NCBI RefSeq assembly: GCF_000143825.1
Contig: NZ_CM000961.1
Coordinates: 1,083,772-1,147,771 of the forward strand
Direction of reading: 5' to 3'
DNA length: 64,000 nt
Origin: Corynebacterium genitalium ATCC 33030
GTDB taxonomy: Bacteria > Actinomycetota > Actinomycetes > Mycobacteriales > Mycobacteriaceae
Positions 1-7,958 of this stretch are shown piece after piece (the first letter of the stretch is position 1; every line of letters begins with the position of its first letter). A program made the translations under genes and the position numbers. A model generated the notes under the pieces. That model was not told the origin of the DNA and searched no databases. It saw nothing but the letters and a program-made list of their open reading frames with translations.

Positions 1-89
1 TCGCTCAGCGACACGGTGTCGCCCTTGTCGTTGGTGAGGGTGAAGTCGGGAGCCTTATCGCCGGGGGTCAAGCGTGTGTTTTCAGTCAT
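1..89 (-). CDS. bcp: Peroxiredoxin Bcp/PrxQ type (5' part only)
   Basis: Only the first ~29 codons are inside the window; the gene runs off the left edge. The N-terminus reads MTENTRLTPGDKAPDFTLTN and continues with DKGDTVSLSD. The G-D-x-A-P-D-F-T-L opening is typical of AhpC/TSA-fold thiol peroxidases of the Bcp (PrxQ) subfamily, which reduce hydroperoxides with thioredoxin-like donors in the cytoplasm. The peroxidatic Cys lies outside the window, so subtype and completeness cannot be confirmed. It is divergent from the DUF3618 gene. Confidence 0.8.
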   Translation of the reverse strand, partial: MTENTRLTPGDKAPDFTLTNDKGDTVSLS

Positions 90-156
90 GCCCGCCACTG
101 TAGCGGGGATGCAGTACTGTGGTGGCGAGAGAAATTTATCCACAAAGGAGTATGAC

Positions 157-435
157 GTGGCACGCGACATTAACGACATCCAGCGCGACATCGAGCGCAC
201 CCGCGGCAACCTGGCCCAGACGATCGACGAGATCGCTGACCGCACCCGCCCGGAGAACCTGGCCAACAACGCGAAGGCTCAGGTGCAGAACAAGATGAAA
301 GACGACAAGGTGCAGAAGGTTCTCGCCGGCATCGGTGTCGCTATTGCCGCCATTGTGGTGATCAACGTGTCCAACAAGCGCAAGAAGAAGAAGGATCTCA
401 AGGACCTGCAGCGCCTGCTGGCAGACCGCAAGTAG
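157..435 (+). CDS. DUF3618 family small membrane protein
   Basis: 92-residue protein. The GTG start is chosen because AAAGGAG lies 6 nt upstream (144-150); longer upstream starts lack a ribosome site. The N-terminal half (DINDIQRDIERTRGNLAQTIDEI) is the DUF3618 signature, a predicted amphipathic or coiled segment. A single hydrophobic segment follows (about residues 52-66, VLAGIGVAIAAIVVINV), then a very basic tail (KRKKKKDLKDL). This suggests a small membrane-anchored protein with a cytosolic basic tail. Function is unknown. In actinobacteria it commonly lies near bcp-like genes, as here. Confidence 0.8.
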   Translation: MARDINDIQRDIERTRGNLAQTIDEIADRTRPENLANNAKAQVQNKMKDDKVQKVLAGIGVAIAAIVVINVSNKRKKKKDLKDLQRLLADRK

Positions 436-507
436 TCCTTCGTCGCGCCCAAGCGCACCCTGCGCAATATCCGTTGCGGGGTGCGCTGGTCGTGTTTCTA
501 GACTGGT

Positions 508-1065
508 TTAGGCCAGCTCGGCACCGGCGCTGCGCATCTCCTCGAGGGCGGCGGCGCCGCGTGCGTCGTCGACAGGCGAGCACATTTCGCGCAGTACACG
601 CACGTTGAAGCCTTCCTTCAGCCCGTCGAGCACGGTGGCGCGCACGCAGTGGTCGGTGGCGATGCCGACGACATCGATGCCAGCGACATCGTGCGCTTTC
701 AACCAGTCAGCGAGCAGCGCGCCCTCGCTTGCCGACGCCCCCTCGAAGCCGCTGTACGCCGCCTCGTACTCGCCTTTGCGGAAGTACTCGTCGAAGCGGA
801 CATCTGCGATAGACGCGCGCAGTGCGGCACCTTCGGAGTCCGCGACGCAGTGGACCGGCCAGGTGTCGACGAAGTCCGGCTCTTCCGAGAAGTGGTTGCC
901 CGGATCAATGTGCCAGTCCTGGGTAGCGACAATGTGGGAGTAATTATCGGCGGCGGCGATGTGTTCGGCGATGGTGGCAGCCACTTCATCACCGCGTGCG
1001 GTGCCGAGGGTGCCGCCGGGGCAAAAGTCATTCTGTACGTCAACGACAACGAGTGCGTGGTTCAT
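508..1065 (-). CDS. pncA: Nicotinamidase / pyrazinamidase
   Basis: 185-residue cysteine hydrolase of the isochorismatase fold that converts nicotinamide to nicotinate for NAD salvage. The catalytic triad is visible as D9 (VVDVQNDF), K97 (FRKGEY) and C140 (ATDHCV). Metal ligands match M. tuberculosis PncA: D50, H52, H58 and H72. Length equals the family norm (~186). The start is the ATG just upstream of NHALVVVDV. It runs in the same direction as the LOG-family gene to its right, with a 52-nt gap. Family knowledge also predicts hydrolysis of the prodrug pyrazinamide. Confidence 0.93.
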   Translation of the reverse strand: MNHALVVVDVQNDFCPGGTLGTARGDEVAATIAEHIAAADNYSHIVATQDWHIDPGNHFSEEPDFVDTWPVHCVADSEGAALRASIADVRFDEYFRKGEYEAAYSGFEGASASEGALLADWLKAHDVAGIDVVGIATDHCVRATVLDGLKEGFNVRVLREMCSPVDDARGAAALEEMRSAGAELA

Positions 1066-1117
1066 GCGTGCCAGCCTAGCCCGCGTGGCCGGTGCGCGGA
1101 TGCTTTCACCACCGTGC

Positions 1118-1681
1118 TCACCACCGGGGCGGTTGGGGTGTCCAGTGCATCAGTGCGGCGAGGAGCTCGTCCGGATCGTCAGCCACAACGAGACTGTCGC
1201 GGTCTTCCTGGCGCACAAACCCGTGGGCCACCATGTGATCGATCATGTCCGTCAACGGCCGCCAGAAATCAGCGCTGAGCAGGCCAATAGGTTTGGTGTG
1301 CAGGCCGAGTTGCTGGTTGGTCCATTCGTCGAAAAGCTCGTCGAGCGTGCCCGCACCACCAGGGAGCGCGACGAACGCGTCGCACCGCTGACTCATGATG
1401 CGTTTGCGCTGCGCGAGCGTATCCACGATGACCAGTTCCCCCAACCCTGTGTGCGCCACCTCGTGGGCGGCGAGGTGCTCTGGCATGACGCCCACGCTGG
1501 CGCCGCCGGCATCAATGACCCCCTGAGCGAGAGCGCCCATCATGCCCAGCCGGCCGCCGCCGTACACCAGGGTCATTCCGTGGCGCGTCAACGCGGTACC
1601 GAAGGCGTGCGCGAGGGACGTCATTGCTGGGTCCACACCCTCGCGCGCCCCCGCGAACACAGTCACTGCGGAGATATTCAC
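1118..1681 (-). CDS. LOG-family cytokinin-riboside-monophosphate phosphoribohydrolase-like protein
   Basis: 187 residues, Rossmann fold. Diagnostic motifs are GGGRLGMMG (41-49) and PGGAGTLDE (107-115); the latter is the PGGxGTxxE nucleotide-binding and catalytic motif of the LOG (Lonely Guy)/TIGR00730 family. Members cleave the N-glycosidic bond of nucleoside 5'-monophosphates such as AMP or cytokinin nucleotides. The physiological substrate in corynebacteria is not evident here. It is transcribed ahead of pncA and may share a transcript with it. The family is sometimes misannotated as lysine decarboxylase. Confidence 0.88.
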   Translation of the reverse strand: MNISAVTVFAGAREGVDPAMTSLAHAFGTALTRHGMTLVYGGGRLGMMGALAQGVIDAGGASVGVMPEHLAAHEVAHTGLGELVIVDTLAQRKRIMSQRCDAFVALPGGAGTLDELFDEWTNQQLGLHTKPIGLLSADFWRPLTDMIDHMVAHGFVRQEDRDSLVVADDPDELLAALMHWTPQPPRW

Positions 1682-1728
1682 GTGCCCCAGGGTACAAAAG
1701 GCTGGGTGTGGAATGCGGGCAAAGAAAA

Positions 1729-1755
1729 ACAGGCCGGGAGCAACTCCCAGCCTGT
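1729..1755 (-). terminator. Rho-independent terminator after tRNA-Lys
   Basis: Two stem segments, 6 bp (1729-1734 with 1750-1755) and 5 bp (1736-1740 with 1744-1748), are separated by one C/A mismatch and closed by a 3-nt loop. On the minus strand the stem is followed by TTTTCTTT. It lies directly 3' of tRNA-Lys. Confidence 0.8.
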
Positions 1756-1762
1756 CGTATTG

Positions 1763-1835
<73 letters not shown>

Positions 1836-2152
1836 GTTGGCCGTTACGGCAACGAAGAGAAAATATAGCAGTTAGGTCTGCGCAGGGTGAAATCGCCAGG
1901 TCACAGTTGAAAAGCGGAGGGGTGCTGGACGCGGTGAATGGACGGGTCCGCATGCGTCGGTGAATGGATAGTAACGATGCGATAACGCGACGGTACACGG
2001 TTTATATCAGCTTCGTGACAGGTTGGTGCGAGGGCTGCCCTGCGACTGGAATTCGTGTGCCGGCGATCTATATTGTGAGTAGTTATTGCGATGGGGCCTT
2101 GCACGTGTATGGCACCTGTTTGGGACTTGAATAAGGGTTGTGTGTTTCGAGG
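1836..2152. other. Intergenic region upstream of the L,D-transpeptidase gene and tRNA-Lys
   Basis: 317 bp without a credible gene. It is more AT-rich than its surroundings and must hold the divergent promoters for tRNA-Lys (leftwards) and the transpeptidase gene (rightwards). I see AT-rich -10-like hexamers, for example around 2010, but no operator palindrome, repeat family member or RNA structure that I can support. Confidence 0.5.
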
Positions 2153-3352
2153 ATGAGTAAGAGCTGGGGTTCGCGTGTCAGGCGCGCGGCAGCCGCAGGT
2201 GTTGCATTGGTGATCGCGGGTTCGGCCCTGGCGGCGTGCACCATCGAGCAGGATGGGAACGCAGCGGAGAATGCAGACGCGTCGGAGACGGCGGAAGAGG
2301 TCAAGGATGACCCCGCAGAGATCTCTGTCGAAGACGGTGCCGAGGACGTGGAACCGGGTGTCCCAGTCACCGTGACCGCCCCCGCCGGTCTTGAGAAGGT
2401 CACCATGACCAACGAAGACGGCAAAGAGGTTGAAGCCGAGCTCAACGACGACAAGACGGAGTGGACCACGGCAGAGCCGCTCGGGTACAGCCGCGAGTAC
2501 ACCGTCGAAGCCACCACGGAATCCGGGAAGACCTCCACGGCGACGTTCTCCACGGTGACTCCGTCGGCGCAGTCGACTGCTTCTCTGAGCCCGCAGGAAG
2601 GCGAAGAAGTCGGCGTCGGTCAGGCGATCTCGTTCTACTTCGACATCGCCCCCAGCGACAAGCAGGCTGTTGAGGACGCGATCACTGTCGAAACATCCAA
2701 TGACACCGAGGGTGGATTCATCTGGCTGGACGCCAACCAGCTGCGCTGGCGCCCGGTGGAGTACTGGGAGCCCGGCACCGAGGTGACCGTCAAGGCAGAT
2801 TTCTACGGCCGCAACTTGGGCGAGGGCATCTATGGCGCTGAGGACGCAGAGACCTCTTTCACCGTCGGCGATGAGTTCCGCACGGTGTTGAACAACTACG
2901 GCAAGACGCTGACCGTGTTCAAGAACGGCGAAGAGATCAAGTCGTTCCCGGTCTCCCTCGGCGAGGACGGGGCCTTTGACACCCCGAACGGCACATATGT
3001 CGTGGGCGACCAGCACGACCACTTGGTCATGGATTCCCGCACGTACGGCCTGGCGCTGGAAAACGGCGGCTACGTCACCCCGGTCGACTACGCGACGCAG
3101 CTGTCCTACTCGGGCATCTACGTCCACTCCGCGCCGTGGGCAATCTGGGCGCTGGGTAAGCACAACCAGTCGCACGGCTGCATCAACGCGCGCCCTGACG
3201 ATGCCCTGTGGTTTTTGCAAAACACCAAGCGCGGCGACCCGGTGGAAATCATTAACACCGGCGGCGAAACGCTGAGCCCGTACGACGGCCTGGGCTACTG
3301 GAACATCGAGCTTGAGCCGGGCCAGTCCGTCAAGGCTGGCGAGGACTTCTAG
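2153..3352 (+). CDS. L,D-transpeptidase lipoprotein (Ig-like domains plus YkuD domain)
   Basis: 399 residues. The signal peptide ends in the lipobox LAAC with acylated Cys29, so the protein is exported and membrane-anchored. A Glu/Asp-rich linker is followed by two Ig-like segments (about 50-120 and 125-240). The C-terminal YkuD catalytic domain carries H-S-A-P-W and then S-H-G-C-I-N, with catalytic Cys343. This is the layout of mycobacterial LdtMt2-type enzymes that form 3-3 crosslinks in peptidoglycan. A TTG 15 nt upstream (2138) is an alternative start; ATG is preferred because the signal peptide begins there naturally. A strong terminator shared with tRNA-His lies just downstream. Confidence 0.92.
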   Translation: MSKSWGSRVRRAAAAGVALVIAGSALAACTIEQDGNAAENADASETAEEVKDDPAEISVEDGAEDVEPGVPVTVTAPAGLEKVTMTNEDGKEVEAELNDDKTEWTTAEPLGYSREYTVEATTESGKTSTATFSTVTPSAQSTASLSPQEGEEVGVGQAISFYFDIAPSDKQAVEDAITVETSNDTEGGFIWLDANQLRWRPVEYWEPGTEVTVKADFYGRNLGEGIYGAEDAETSFTVGDEFRTVLNNYGKTLTVFKNGEEIKSFPVSLGEDGAFDTPNGTYVVGDQHDHLVMDSRTYGLALENGGYVTPVDYATQLSYSGIYVHSAPWAIWALGKHNQSHGCINARPDDALWFLQNTKRGDPVEIINTGGETLSPYDGLGYWNIELEPGQSVKAGEDF

Positions 3353-3373
3353 CCACCAAAGCGGCCAAAGTAG

Positions 3374-3413
3374 AAGGCCCTGTCCGTTCCCTCTCAAGGG
3401 CGGACAGGGCCTT
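3374..3413. terminator. Bidirectional terminator between the transpeptidase gene and tRNA-His
   Basis: A 13-bp perfect stem AAGGCCCTGTCCG (3374-3386) pairs with 3401-3413 around a 14-nt loop. T-rich on the right (CCTTT) and A-rich on the left, so it can end the + strand transpeptidase transcript and the minus-strand tRNA-His transcript. Confidence 0.85.
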
Positions 3414-3422
3414 TCGCATTGG

Positions 3423-3496
3423 GGTGGCTGACGGGACTCGAACCCGCGACACCCAGGATCACAACCTGGTGCTCTACCAGCTGAACTACAGCCACC
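3423..3496 (-). tRNA. tRNA-His (anticodon GTG)
   Basis: The cloverleaf on the minus strand has GTGGCTG/CAGCCAC acceptor, the extra G-1 opposite C73 characteristic of tRNA-His, anticodon GTG in loop TTGTGAT, and T-arm GGTTCGAGTCC. CCA is genomically encoded (3420-3422). Confidence 0.96.
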
Positions 3497-3554
3497 ATCG
3501 CTGCCCGTCGCGTGCGTCGGCAGCGCTACATCACATTAGTTCACCGCGCCGGTT

Positions 3555-4208
3555 TTACAAAAACGGCTGGTAGGTCTCGGTCGACTTGGTTGCGCACGTT
3601 GCTGCCGCGGTGGATTCGGGGCCGGGGGCGGCGACGAACACGGCACGGCGGTAGTAGTCGAGCTCGCGGATGGACTCTACAATGTCGGCGAGAGCGCGGT
3701 GCGCCATGCCCTTCCCGGGCTGGTTGTAGTACGCCTTGGGGTACCAGCGGCGGGTGAGCTCCTTGATGGTGGAGACGTCGATCATCCGGTAGTGCAGACG
3801 CTCGTCCAGTTCCGGCATGTGCGCGCGAATGAAGGTGCGGTCAGTGGCGATCGAGTTGCCAGCCAGCGGTGGGCGGTGCTCGCCGCAATGCTTATCGACG
3901 AGTTCCAGCACCGCCTCCTCCGCCTCGCGCAACGCCACAGTGGAAGCCTTGATCTGTTCCGTCAGGCCGGAGCTGCCGTGCATCTCGGTGACAAAGTCAT
4001 CCATCTCGGCCAGTTCGGCATCGGTGGCGTGGACGACAAGGTCAATGCCACCGTCCAGGATGTTCAGCTCCGCGTCGGTGACGAGGGCTGCGACCTCGAC
4101 AATGACGTGACGCTGTGGGTCGAGTCCCGTCATCTCGAGGTCGATCCAGACGATGCGGTCGTCCTTGGCGGGTAGGGTAGTGGGTTCTGCGGAGGGTTCT
4201 TCGCTCAT
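3555..4208 (-). CDS. orn: Oligoribonuclease
   Basis: 217-residue DEDDh 3'-5' exoribonuclease that degrades 2-5 nt RNA fragments and linear dinucleotides such as pGpG. The first acidic motif is [10 protein letters not shown] (D23, E25); the C-terminal catalytic H and D are in the MAHRALADI segment. The start is the ATG at 4208 because the preceding in-frame codons overlap the next gene region and lack a ribosome site. A C-terminal tail rich in Ala/Thr (~15 residues) extends beyond the usual E. coli length. It neighbours the mycolate reductase gene, as in mycobacteria. One copy of the CTTATCGACG repeat (3891-3900) lies inside the gene. Confidence 0.93.
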   Translation of the reverse strand: MSEEPSAEPTTLPAKDDRIVWIDLEMTGLDPQRHVIVEVAALVTDAELNILDGGIDLVVHATDAELAEMDDFVTEMHGSSGLTEQIKASTVALREAEEAVLELVDKHCGEHRPPLAGNSIATDRTFIRAHMPELDERLHYRMIDVSTIKELTRRWYPKAYYNQPGKGMAHRALADIVESIRELDYYRRAVFVAAPGPESTAAATCATKSTETYQPFL

Positions 4209-4243
4209 GCCTTCCAACGTACCCGCCCGTGTTGTGGGGGCGG

Positions 4244-5044
4244 TTAGCCCATCTTGGCGTAGAACCAGCCGGTCACCGGCGCGATCACGGCCCGCGGGGC
4301 GTAGGAGGATAGGAAGTCCATCGCCTTCGACAGCGGCCCGGGGGTGACGCGGCGCTGGTTCTTCATCATCGCAGCGATGGTTTCCTCGGAGCAGGACTCG
4401 TAGCTGGTCCACAGAAAGTCTGGGACGACCTTGTCCACGATGGACTGTTCTTCCTCCGGAACGACGGCGTCGCGCACCGGGCCGGGGGCGAGCAGGGTGC
4501 AGTGCACGCCGGTCTTCTTCAGCTCGTAGTGCAGCGATTCGGTGAACGTGTTCACGCCGGCCTTGGTGAACACGTAGGTTGCGTTGTTCGGGATCGGGGC
4601 GTTGCCGGCGGCGGAGCCGACATTGCATACCGCGCCCTCGCCGCGCGGAACCATCTGGTCCAACACTGCCTTGGTGATGCGGAAGACCGCCGTGGCGTTC
4701 AAGTTGTACTGGTTTGTCTCGTAATCCCAGTCTTGGTTCATGAACGGCCCGAAGGAGGCGATACCGGCGGAGTTGACGCAGATGGAGATGGCTTTTTCGT
4801 CGATAAGCTCGATGAGCTCATCGACCTGCTCGGCCACAGAGAGATCCTTAGCGGCGACGATGACTCCGACGCCGTGGGCATCTTCGAGCTCGGTGGCAAG
4901 TTTCTGCAGGACGTCCTCGCGCCGGGCCACAACGATGAGGTTGTAGCCCGCCTTAGCGAAGTCGCGGGCCATGGCCTCACCGATGCCCTGGCTGGCACCG
5001 GTGATCAGCGCGTAGGAATTGATGGACGGTTGGGGAAAGCTCAT
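4244..5044 (-). CDS. cmrA: Short-chain dehydrogenase, probable mycolate reductase CmrA
   Basis: 266-residue classical SDR. Cofactor motif TGASQGIG (15-22), NSAG (91-94), catalytic S144 and Y157-x3-K161. The arginines after the second strand (VVARRED) suggest NADPH. Position next to orn matches the Rv2509-Rv2511 neighbourhood, where the SDR reduces the beta-keto group of the freshly condensed mycolic acid precursor. The role is therefore inferred from synteny plus fold; the catalytic motifs alone would fit many SDRs. It contains a CTTATCGACG repeat (4798-4807) encoding Leu-Ile-Asp. Confidence 0.8.
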   Translation of the reverse strand: MSFPQPSINSYALITGASQGIGEAMARDFAKAGYNLIVVARREDVLQKLATELEDAHGVGVIVAAKDLSVAEQVDELIELIDEKAISICVNSAGIASFGPFMNQDWDYETNQYNLNATAVFRITKAVLDQMVPRGEGAVCNVGSAAGNAPIPNNATYVFTKAGVNTFTESLHYELKKTGVHCTLLAPGPVRDAVVPEEEQSIVDKVVPDFLWTSYESCSEETIAAMMKNQRRVTPGPLSKAMDFLSSYAPRAVIAPVTGWFYAKMG

Positions 5045-5064
5045 GCGTGCGAGCCTACTGCAGG

Positions 5065-5292
5065 CTACTGCACGGAGAAGATGTCTCCCGGTTGGCAGTC
5101 CAAGGCTTTACAGATCGCGGCGAGCGTGGAGAACCGGACTGCCTTTGCGCGGTTGTTCTTGAGCACGGACAGGTTCACCGGCGTGATGCCGACCTGCTCC
5201 GCGAGTGCCGCGCCGGTGATGCCACGCTCTTCCATGAGCCGGTCCAAGTGGCAGACCACCTGAGGCTCGCCTAGATTAGTCGGATTAGACAA
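5065..5292 (-). CDS. Xre-family helix-turn-helix regulator
   Basis: 75-residue single-domain DNA-binding protein. The HTH lies around residues 25-60 (ITGAALAEQVGITPVNLSVLKNN, then FSTLAAICKALDCQPGDIF), close to the YozG/HTH_26 type. The gene start overlaps the end of the DUF2975 membrane gene by 8 nt, so the two are translationally coupled. DUF2975 plus small Xre protein is a recurrent pair; the regulator probably controls its own operon through the palindrome cluster upstream of the DUF2975 gene. Confidence 0.88.
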   Translation of the reverse strand: MSNPTNLGEPQVVCHLDRLMEERGITGAALAEQVGITPVNLSVLKNNRAKAVRFSTLAAICKALDCQPGDIFSVQ

Positions 5293-5860
5293 GGCCGTCC
5301 ACGTCCTCCTTCAACCGGGCGCCGCGGCGCAGAAGCATGGAAGCGAGGCCGAGGGTGAACAGGAGGATCAGTGCTGGTGTGAACTCGGAGTACGGGGTGC
5401 TGACACCGGTGTCCCACCAGCGCTCCAGGCCCAGATCCGAGGCAACGAAATTGTTACCCAGACCCTCGAATCCGATGCGACCGATGAAATAAGCGAACAT
5501 CGCGCCAGTGCCGAAGTTAAGGAGAGCGACGTTGCGTTGCGTGAAGATCCGCCCTTTGGACATGTTCCAGCCGATCATGCTCAGTGTCATCCCGGTGCCG
5601 AGGAGGCCGATGTACTTCGTGGCCAGACCAATGCCGTAAAGCCACTGGGCGCCGCTGGGGATATCGGCAAAAACGATGCCACCCTCGACGGCAGGGGATA
5701 GGCGGGTGATCACGATACCGTTGTGGATCATCTCGAAGATTTCGAAGCTGATCCAGAGGGCGACTAGGGCGGTGACTCCGATTGTGCTCGAGTTGAAATC
5801 TTTCGTTTGTTTCTCTGTCGGAGGCTTAGCGGTTTGGTTCGTGTCCATAGACATGTTCAT
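5285..5860 (-). CDS. DUF2975-like four-helix membrane protein
   Basis: 191 residues with a hydrophilic N-terminus (about 25) and four predicted membrane segments (about 28-48, 72-95, 108-130 and 160-180), ending in a basic cytosolic tail (LLRRGARLKED). The pattern and its coupling to a small Xre regulator fit DUF2975. AAGGAG lies 7 nt before the ATG. Function is unknown. First gene of a two-gene unit; the region just upstream is AT-rich and carries repeated ATCGA/TCGAT motifs likely bound by the partner regulator. Confidence 0.75.
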   Translation of the reverse strand: MNMSMDTNQTAKPPTEKQTKDFNSSTIGVTALVALWISFEIFEMIHNGIVITRLSPAVEGGIVFADIPSGAQWLYGIGLATKYIGLLGTGMTLSMIGWNMSKGRIFTQRNVALLNFGTGAMFAYFIGRIGFEGLGNNFVASDLGLERWWDTGVSTPYSEFTPALILLFTLGLASMLLRRGARLKEDVDGLV

Positions 5861-5880
5861 AACTCAACTCCTTATCGTGA

Positions 5881-5920
5881 TTCGATACTCTCGATAATCG
5901 ATAATATCGCAATTCGATAT
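5881..5920 (-). promoter_or_regulatory. Operator-like palindromes upstream of the DUF2975/Xre operon
   Basis: ATATCG-CAATT-CGATAT (5904-5920) is a perfect 6-bp inverted repeat. Next to it, 5882-5903 holds further TCGAT and ATCGA motifs on both strands. The block lies 21-60 bp upstream of the DUF2975 start in otherwise GC-rich DNA. Most likely the promoter with autoregulatory sites for the Xre protein; binding is inferred. Confidence 0.55.
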
Positions 5921-5981
5921 GGCGTCAAGGATGAAAAAGCGCCGCCCCTGTGTCGGGGTCGGCGCTGAGTGCGTTTGCGGG

Positions 5982-6233
5982 TTACTCGTCGCCGCGGTTG
6001 ACCTCGGACGGGCCGTCCGGGTTGTCGTTGGCGTAGCTGGAGTCGTCGTCGCCCTCGTTGTCGTCGTCGAAGTCCTCTTTGTCCAGGTTGTCCAGGTCGC
6101 GGGACTCCAGGCGCTCAAGGTCGGAGATGGGGTCAGTGTCGGGCTCGTTGCCAATGCGGCGCGTTGCAGCGTCCAGAAGTTTGTCGGGACCGTCGCCCGG
6201 CTGTGCGTTATTTGCCTGCGTGTTGTCGGCCAT
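5982..6233 (-). CDS. Small acidic hypothetical protein
   Basis: 83 residues, strongly acidic and low in hydrophobic residues (a run of D/E and N from about residue 48), predicted disordered. Its ATG overlaps the stop of the upstream 57-residue gene (TAATG), which supports it being translated. No recognisable domain. The pair probably forms one transcript starting near 6420. Confidence 0.55.
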   Translation of the reverse strand: MADNTQANNAQPGDGPDKLLDAATRRIGNEPDTDPISDLERLESRDLDNLDKEDFDDDNEGDDDSSYANDNPDGPSEVNRGDE

Positions 6234-6406
6234 TAGTTCGCCTTCTCGCTTTCCTTCTCGGTGCGGTCCTGGAAGTTGCCGTCTGCGTCCGGGTCACCCA
6301 GGTTGTTGATGCTGTCGTCGCGGGTCGGCGTCGGGTTGACGGCCGCCTTGGCTGCATCGTCGGCGTCTTGCGCCTGGTCAAAGCTTGGGATGCTGTCCTT
6401 GCTCAT
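6233..6406 (-). CDS. Short hydrophilic hypothetical protein (57 aa)
   Basis: Begins MSKDSIPSFDQAQDADDAAK and ends TEKESEKAN. GAGGAGC lies 5 nt before the ATG, a strong ribosome site. The stop TAA overlaps the ATG of the next gene (TAATG). Polar and acidic, with no membrane segment or domain that I recognise. Coupled with the 83-residue acidic protein. Confidence 0.55.
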   Translation of the reverse strand: MSKDSIPSFDQAQDADDAAKAAVNPTPTRDDSINNLGDPDADGNFQDRTEKESEKAN

Positions 6407-6503
6407 GGTCGCTCCTCAATCGTGCTAGGTGATTTCGGTTATGCGACCAGTCTAGCGATTTTGCGCTGCGCGGGGCCGTAATCGCAGGTGAAAGGGGTAT
6501 GGG

Positions 6504-6519
6504 AAAGCGCCCCCGGCAG
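6504..6519. repeat. Target-site duplication of IS copy 1 (distal copy)
   Basis: 16 bp, AAAGCGCCCCCGGCAG, identical to 8009-8024. The right-hand copy contains the last 12 nt of tRNA-Arg (positions 62-73) plus 4 downstream nt; this left copy is the orphan tRNA 3' fragment created by the insertion. Confidence 0.92.
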
Positions 6520-6526
6520 TGTCTGA

Positions 6527-6723
6527 AGTCATGACATAGTTGACACGGCGTGCCTGGGACAGCATTCCTGATGGTTGACAGGTCAGTCGCGACATTGTTG
6601 ACACTTAGGGGGTAGAAACAATCTGGGGTGATGGTTGACACCTCAGTCGCGACATCATTGACACCTCCCGCCACCCCCGCGTGTTTAGTGACGGTGCTGG
6701 TATCAGTCGGGACATCGTTGACA
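6527..6723 (+). repeat. Four subterminal 19-bp repeats at the IS left end
   Basis: Variants of AGTCGCGACATTGTTGACA start at 6527, 6585, 6645 and 6705. The last three are spaced exactly 60 bp; the first is 58 bp away. Two inverted copies lie at the right end (7960-7978 and 7983-8001). A second shorter repeat, GATGGTTGACA, precedes two of them. The palindromic GTCGCGAC core suggests dimeric transposase binding sites. Confidence 0.8.
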
Positions 6724-6724
6724 G

Positions 6725-7912
6725 ATGAACAGCCCGAACCGAAATCTCGCCATCGTCAAAGCCGTCCGCGATCAAGGCGAACCAGTCACCAAAGTCGCCA
6801 AACGATTCGGCATCTCCCGCCAACGCATCTACAAGATCCTCTCCGAGTTCGACGCCGGAGGCGAACAAGCCATCGCCCCCAAATCGCGCGCGCCGCACAC
6901 CCACCCCAATGCCGTGCCGGAGACCCTGCGCAACCACATCATCGACATGCGCAAAGAACTCACCAAAGCAGGTTTCGACGCAGGGCCCGACACCATCGCT
7001 TTCCACTTAGGACAACAAGGCCTGCGTGTGCCGTCAACATCGACGATCCGCCGGATCATCACTGAAGCCGGACTTGTTGCCCCGCAACCGCAAAAGAAAC
7101 CACGCAGCTCCTACATCAGGTTTGAAGCGGCCATGCCCAACGAATGCTGGCAGGCCGACATCACCTACCTCTTCCTCATCGACGGCAGGCGCGTAGAAGT
7201 CCTCGACTTCATCGACGACCACTCCCGCTACCTGCTATCGATCACCGCCCGGCCAGCATTTACAGGGCCAGCTGTCGCAGCAGAACTACAGCGCCTCATC
7301 GACACCTACGGCCCACCGGCATCCACACTCACTGACAACGGGCTGGTGTTCACCGCCCGACTAGCCGGACGCAAAGGCGGCAGAAACGCATTCGAGAAAA
7401 CACTTAACGACAACCGTATCCAGCAGAAAAACGGCCGGCCAGGCCACCCACAAACCCAAGGCAAAATCGAACGCTTCCACCAAACACTCAAACGCTGGAT
7501 CAACGCACAACCACCAGCAGAAACCATCCCCCAACTACAACGGCAGCTCAACGAATTCACCGCCTACTACAACACCGAACGCCCCCACCGATCACTCGGA
7601 CGCCGTACCCCACACCAGGCCTACACAACAGGACCTAAAGCTGAACCAACCTTCACCCCGAAAGAAGAATGGCGCACCCGCAACGACGTCGTCGCCGCCA
7701 GCGGCAAAGTCACCATCCGCTACGCCGGCAGGCTCTACAGCCTAGGAATCGGCCGAGCCCACAGCGGCGAAGAAGTCCTGATGATCATCACCGACAACCA
7801 CATCACGACATCACTAAAAGAAACCGGCGAACCCATCACCGAGCACTACATCGACACATCCCGCAACTACCAAAAACCATACTGGCGAAAAGGCCAACCC
7901 CCACTGACCTGA
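6725..7912 (+). CDS. IS481-family transposase (copy 1)
   Basis: 395 residues. N-terminal helix-turn-helix (about 15-50, VTKVAKRFGISRQRIYKIL), a second HTH-like region (about 60-120), then a retroviral-integrase-type DDE core: D in WQADITYL, D in LTDNGLVF, E in GKIERFHQTLKRW. The C-terminal ~90 residues (beta-rich, VTIRYAGRLYSLGIG) resemble the DNA-binding tail of IS481 members. Full length and intact, so probably active. Identical protein encoded at 35799-36986. Confidence 0.95.
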   Translation: MNSPNRNLAIVKAVRDQGEPVTKVAKRFGISRQRIYKILSEFDAGGEQAIAPKSRAPHTHPNAVPETLRNHIIDMRKELTKAGFDAGPDTIAFHLGQQGLRVPSTSTIRRIITEAGLVAPQPQKKPRSSYIRFEAAMPNECWQADITYLFLIDGRRVEVLDFIDDHSRYLLSITARPAFTGPAVAAELQRLIDTYGPPASTLTDNGLVFTARLAGRKGGRNAFEKTLNDNRIQQKNGRPGHPQTQGKIERFHQTLKRWINAQPPAETIPQLQRQLNEFTAYYNTERPHRSLGRRTPHQAYTTGPKAEPTFTPKEEWRTRNDVVAASGKVTIRYAGRLYSLGIGRAHSGEEVLMIITDNHITTSLKETGEPITEHYIDTSRNYQKPYWRKGQPPLT

Positions 7913-7920
7913 AAACCACA

Positions 7921-7958
7921 ACCGGCGCCTTGGAAAAAATAAACACCAAGACGCCGGT
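7921..7958. terminator. Hairpin downstream of the transposase gene
   Basis: Stem ACCGGCG/CGCCGGT plus CTTGG/CCAAG with one mismatch and a 12-nt A-rich loop. It lies 9 nt after the transposase stop and before the right subterminal repeats. It may end transposase transcription or protect the element from read-through. Confidence 0.55.

Noticed and set aside
1901-3397. 498-codon open frame on the minus strand opposite the L,D-transpeptidase gene
   Set aside because: Shadow of GC-rich coding DNA. The + strand protein has a lipobox and YkuD motif; the reverse frame has no recognisable domain and no ribosome site.
6527-6723. Regularly spaced repeats considered as a CRISPR array
   Set aside because: Repeats are 19 bp, diverge from each other, number only four, and belong to the IS end, with copies inverted at the other end.
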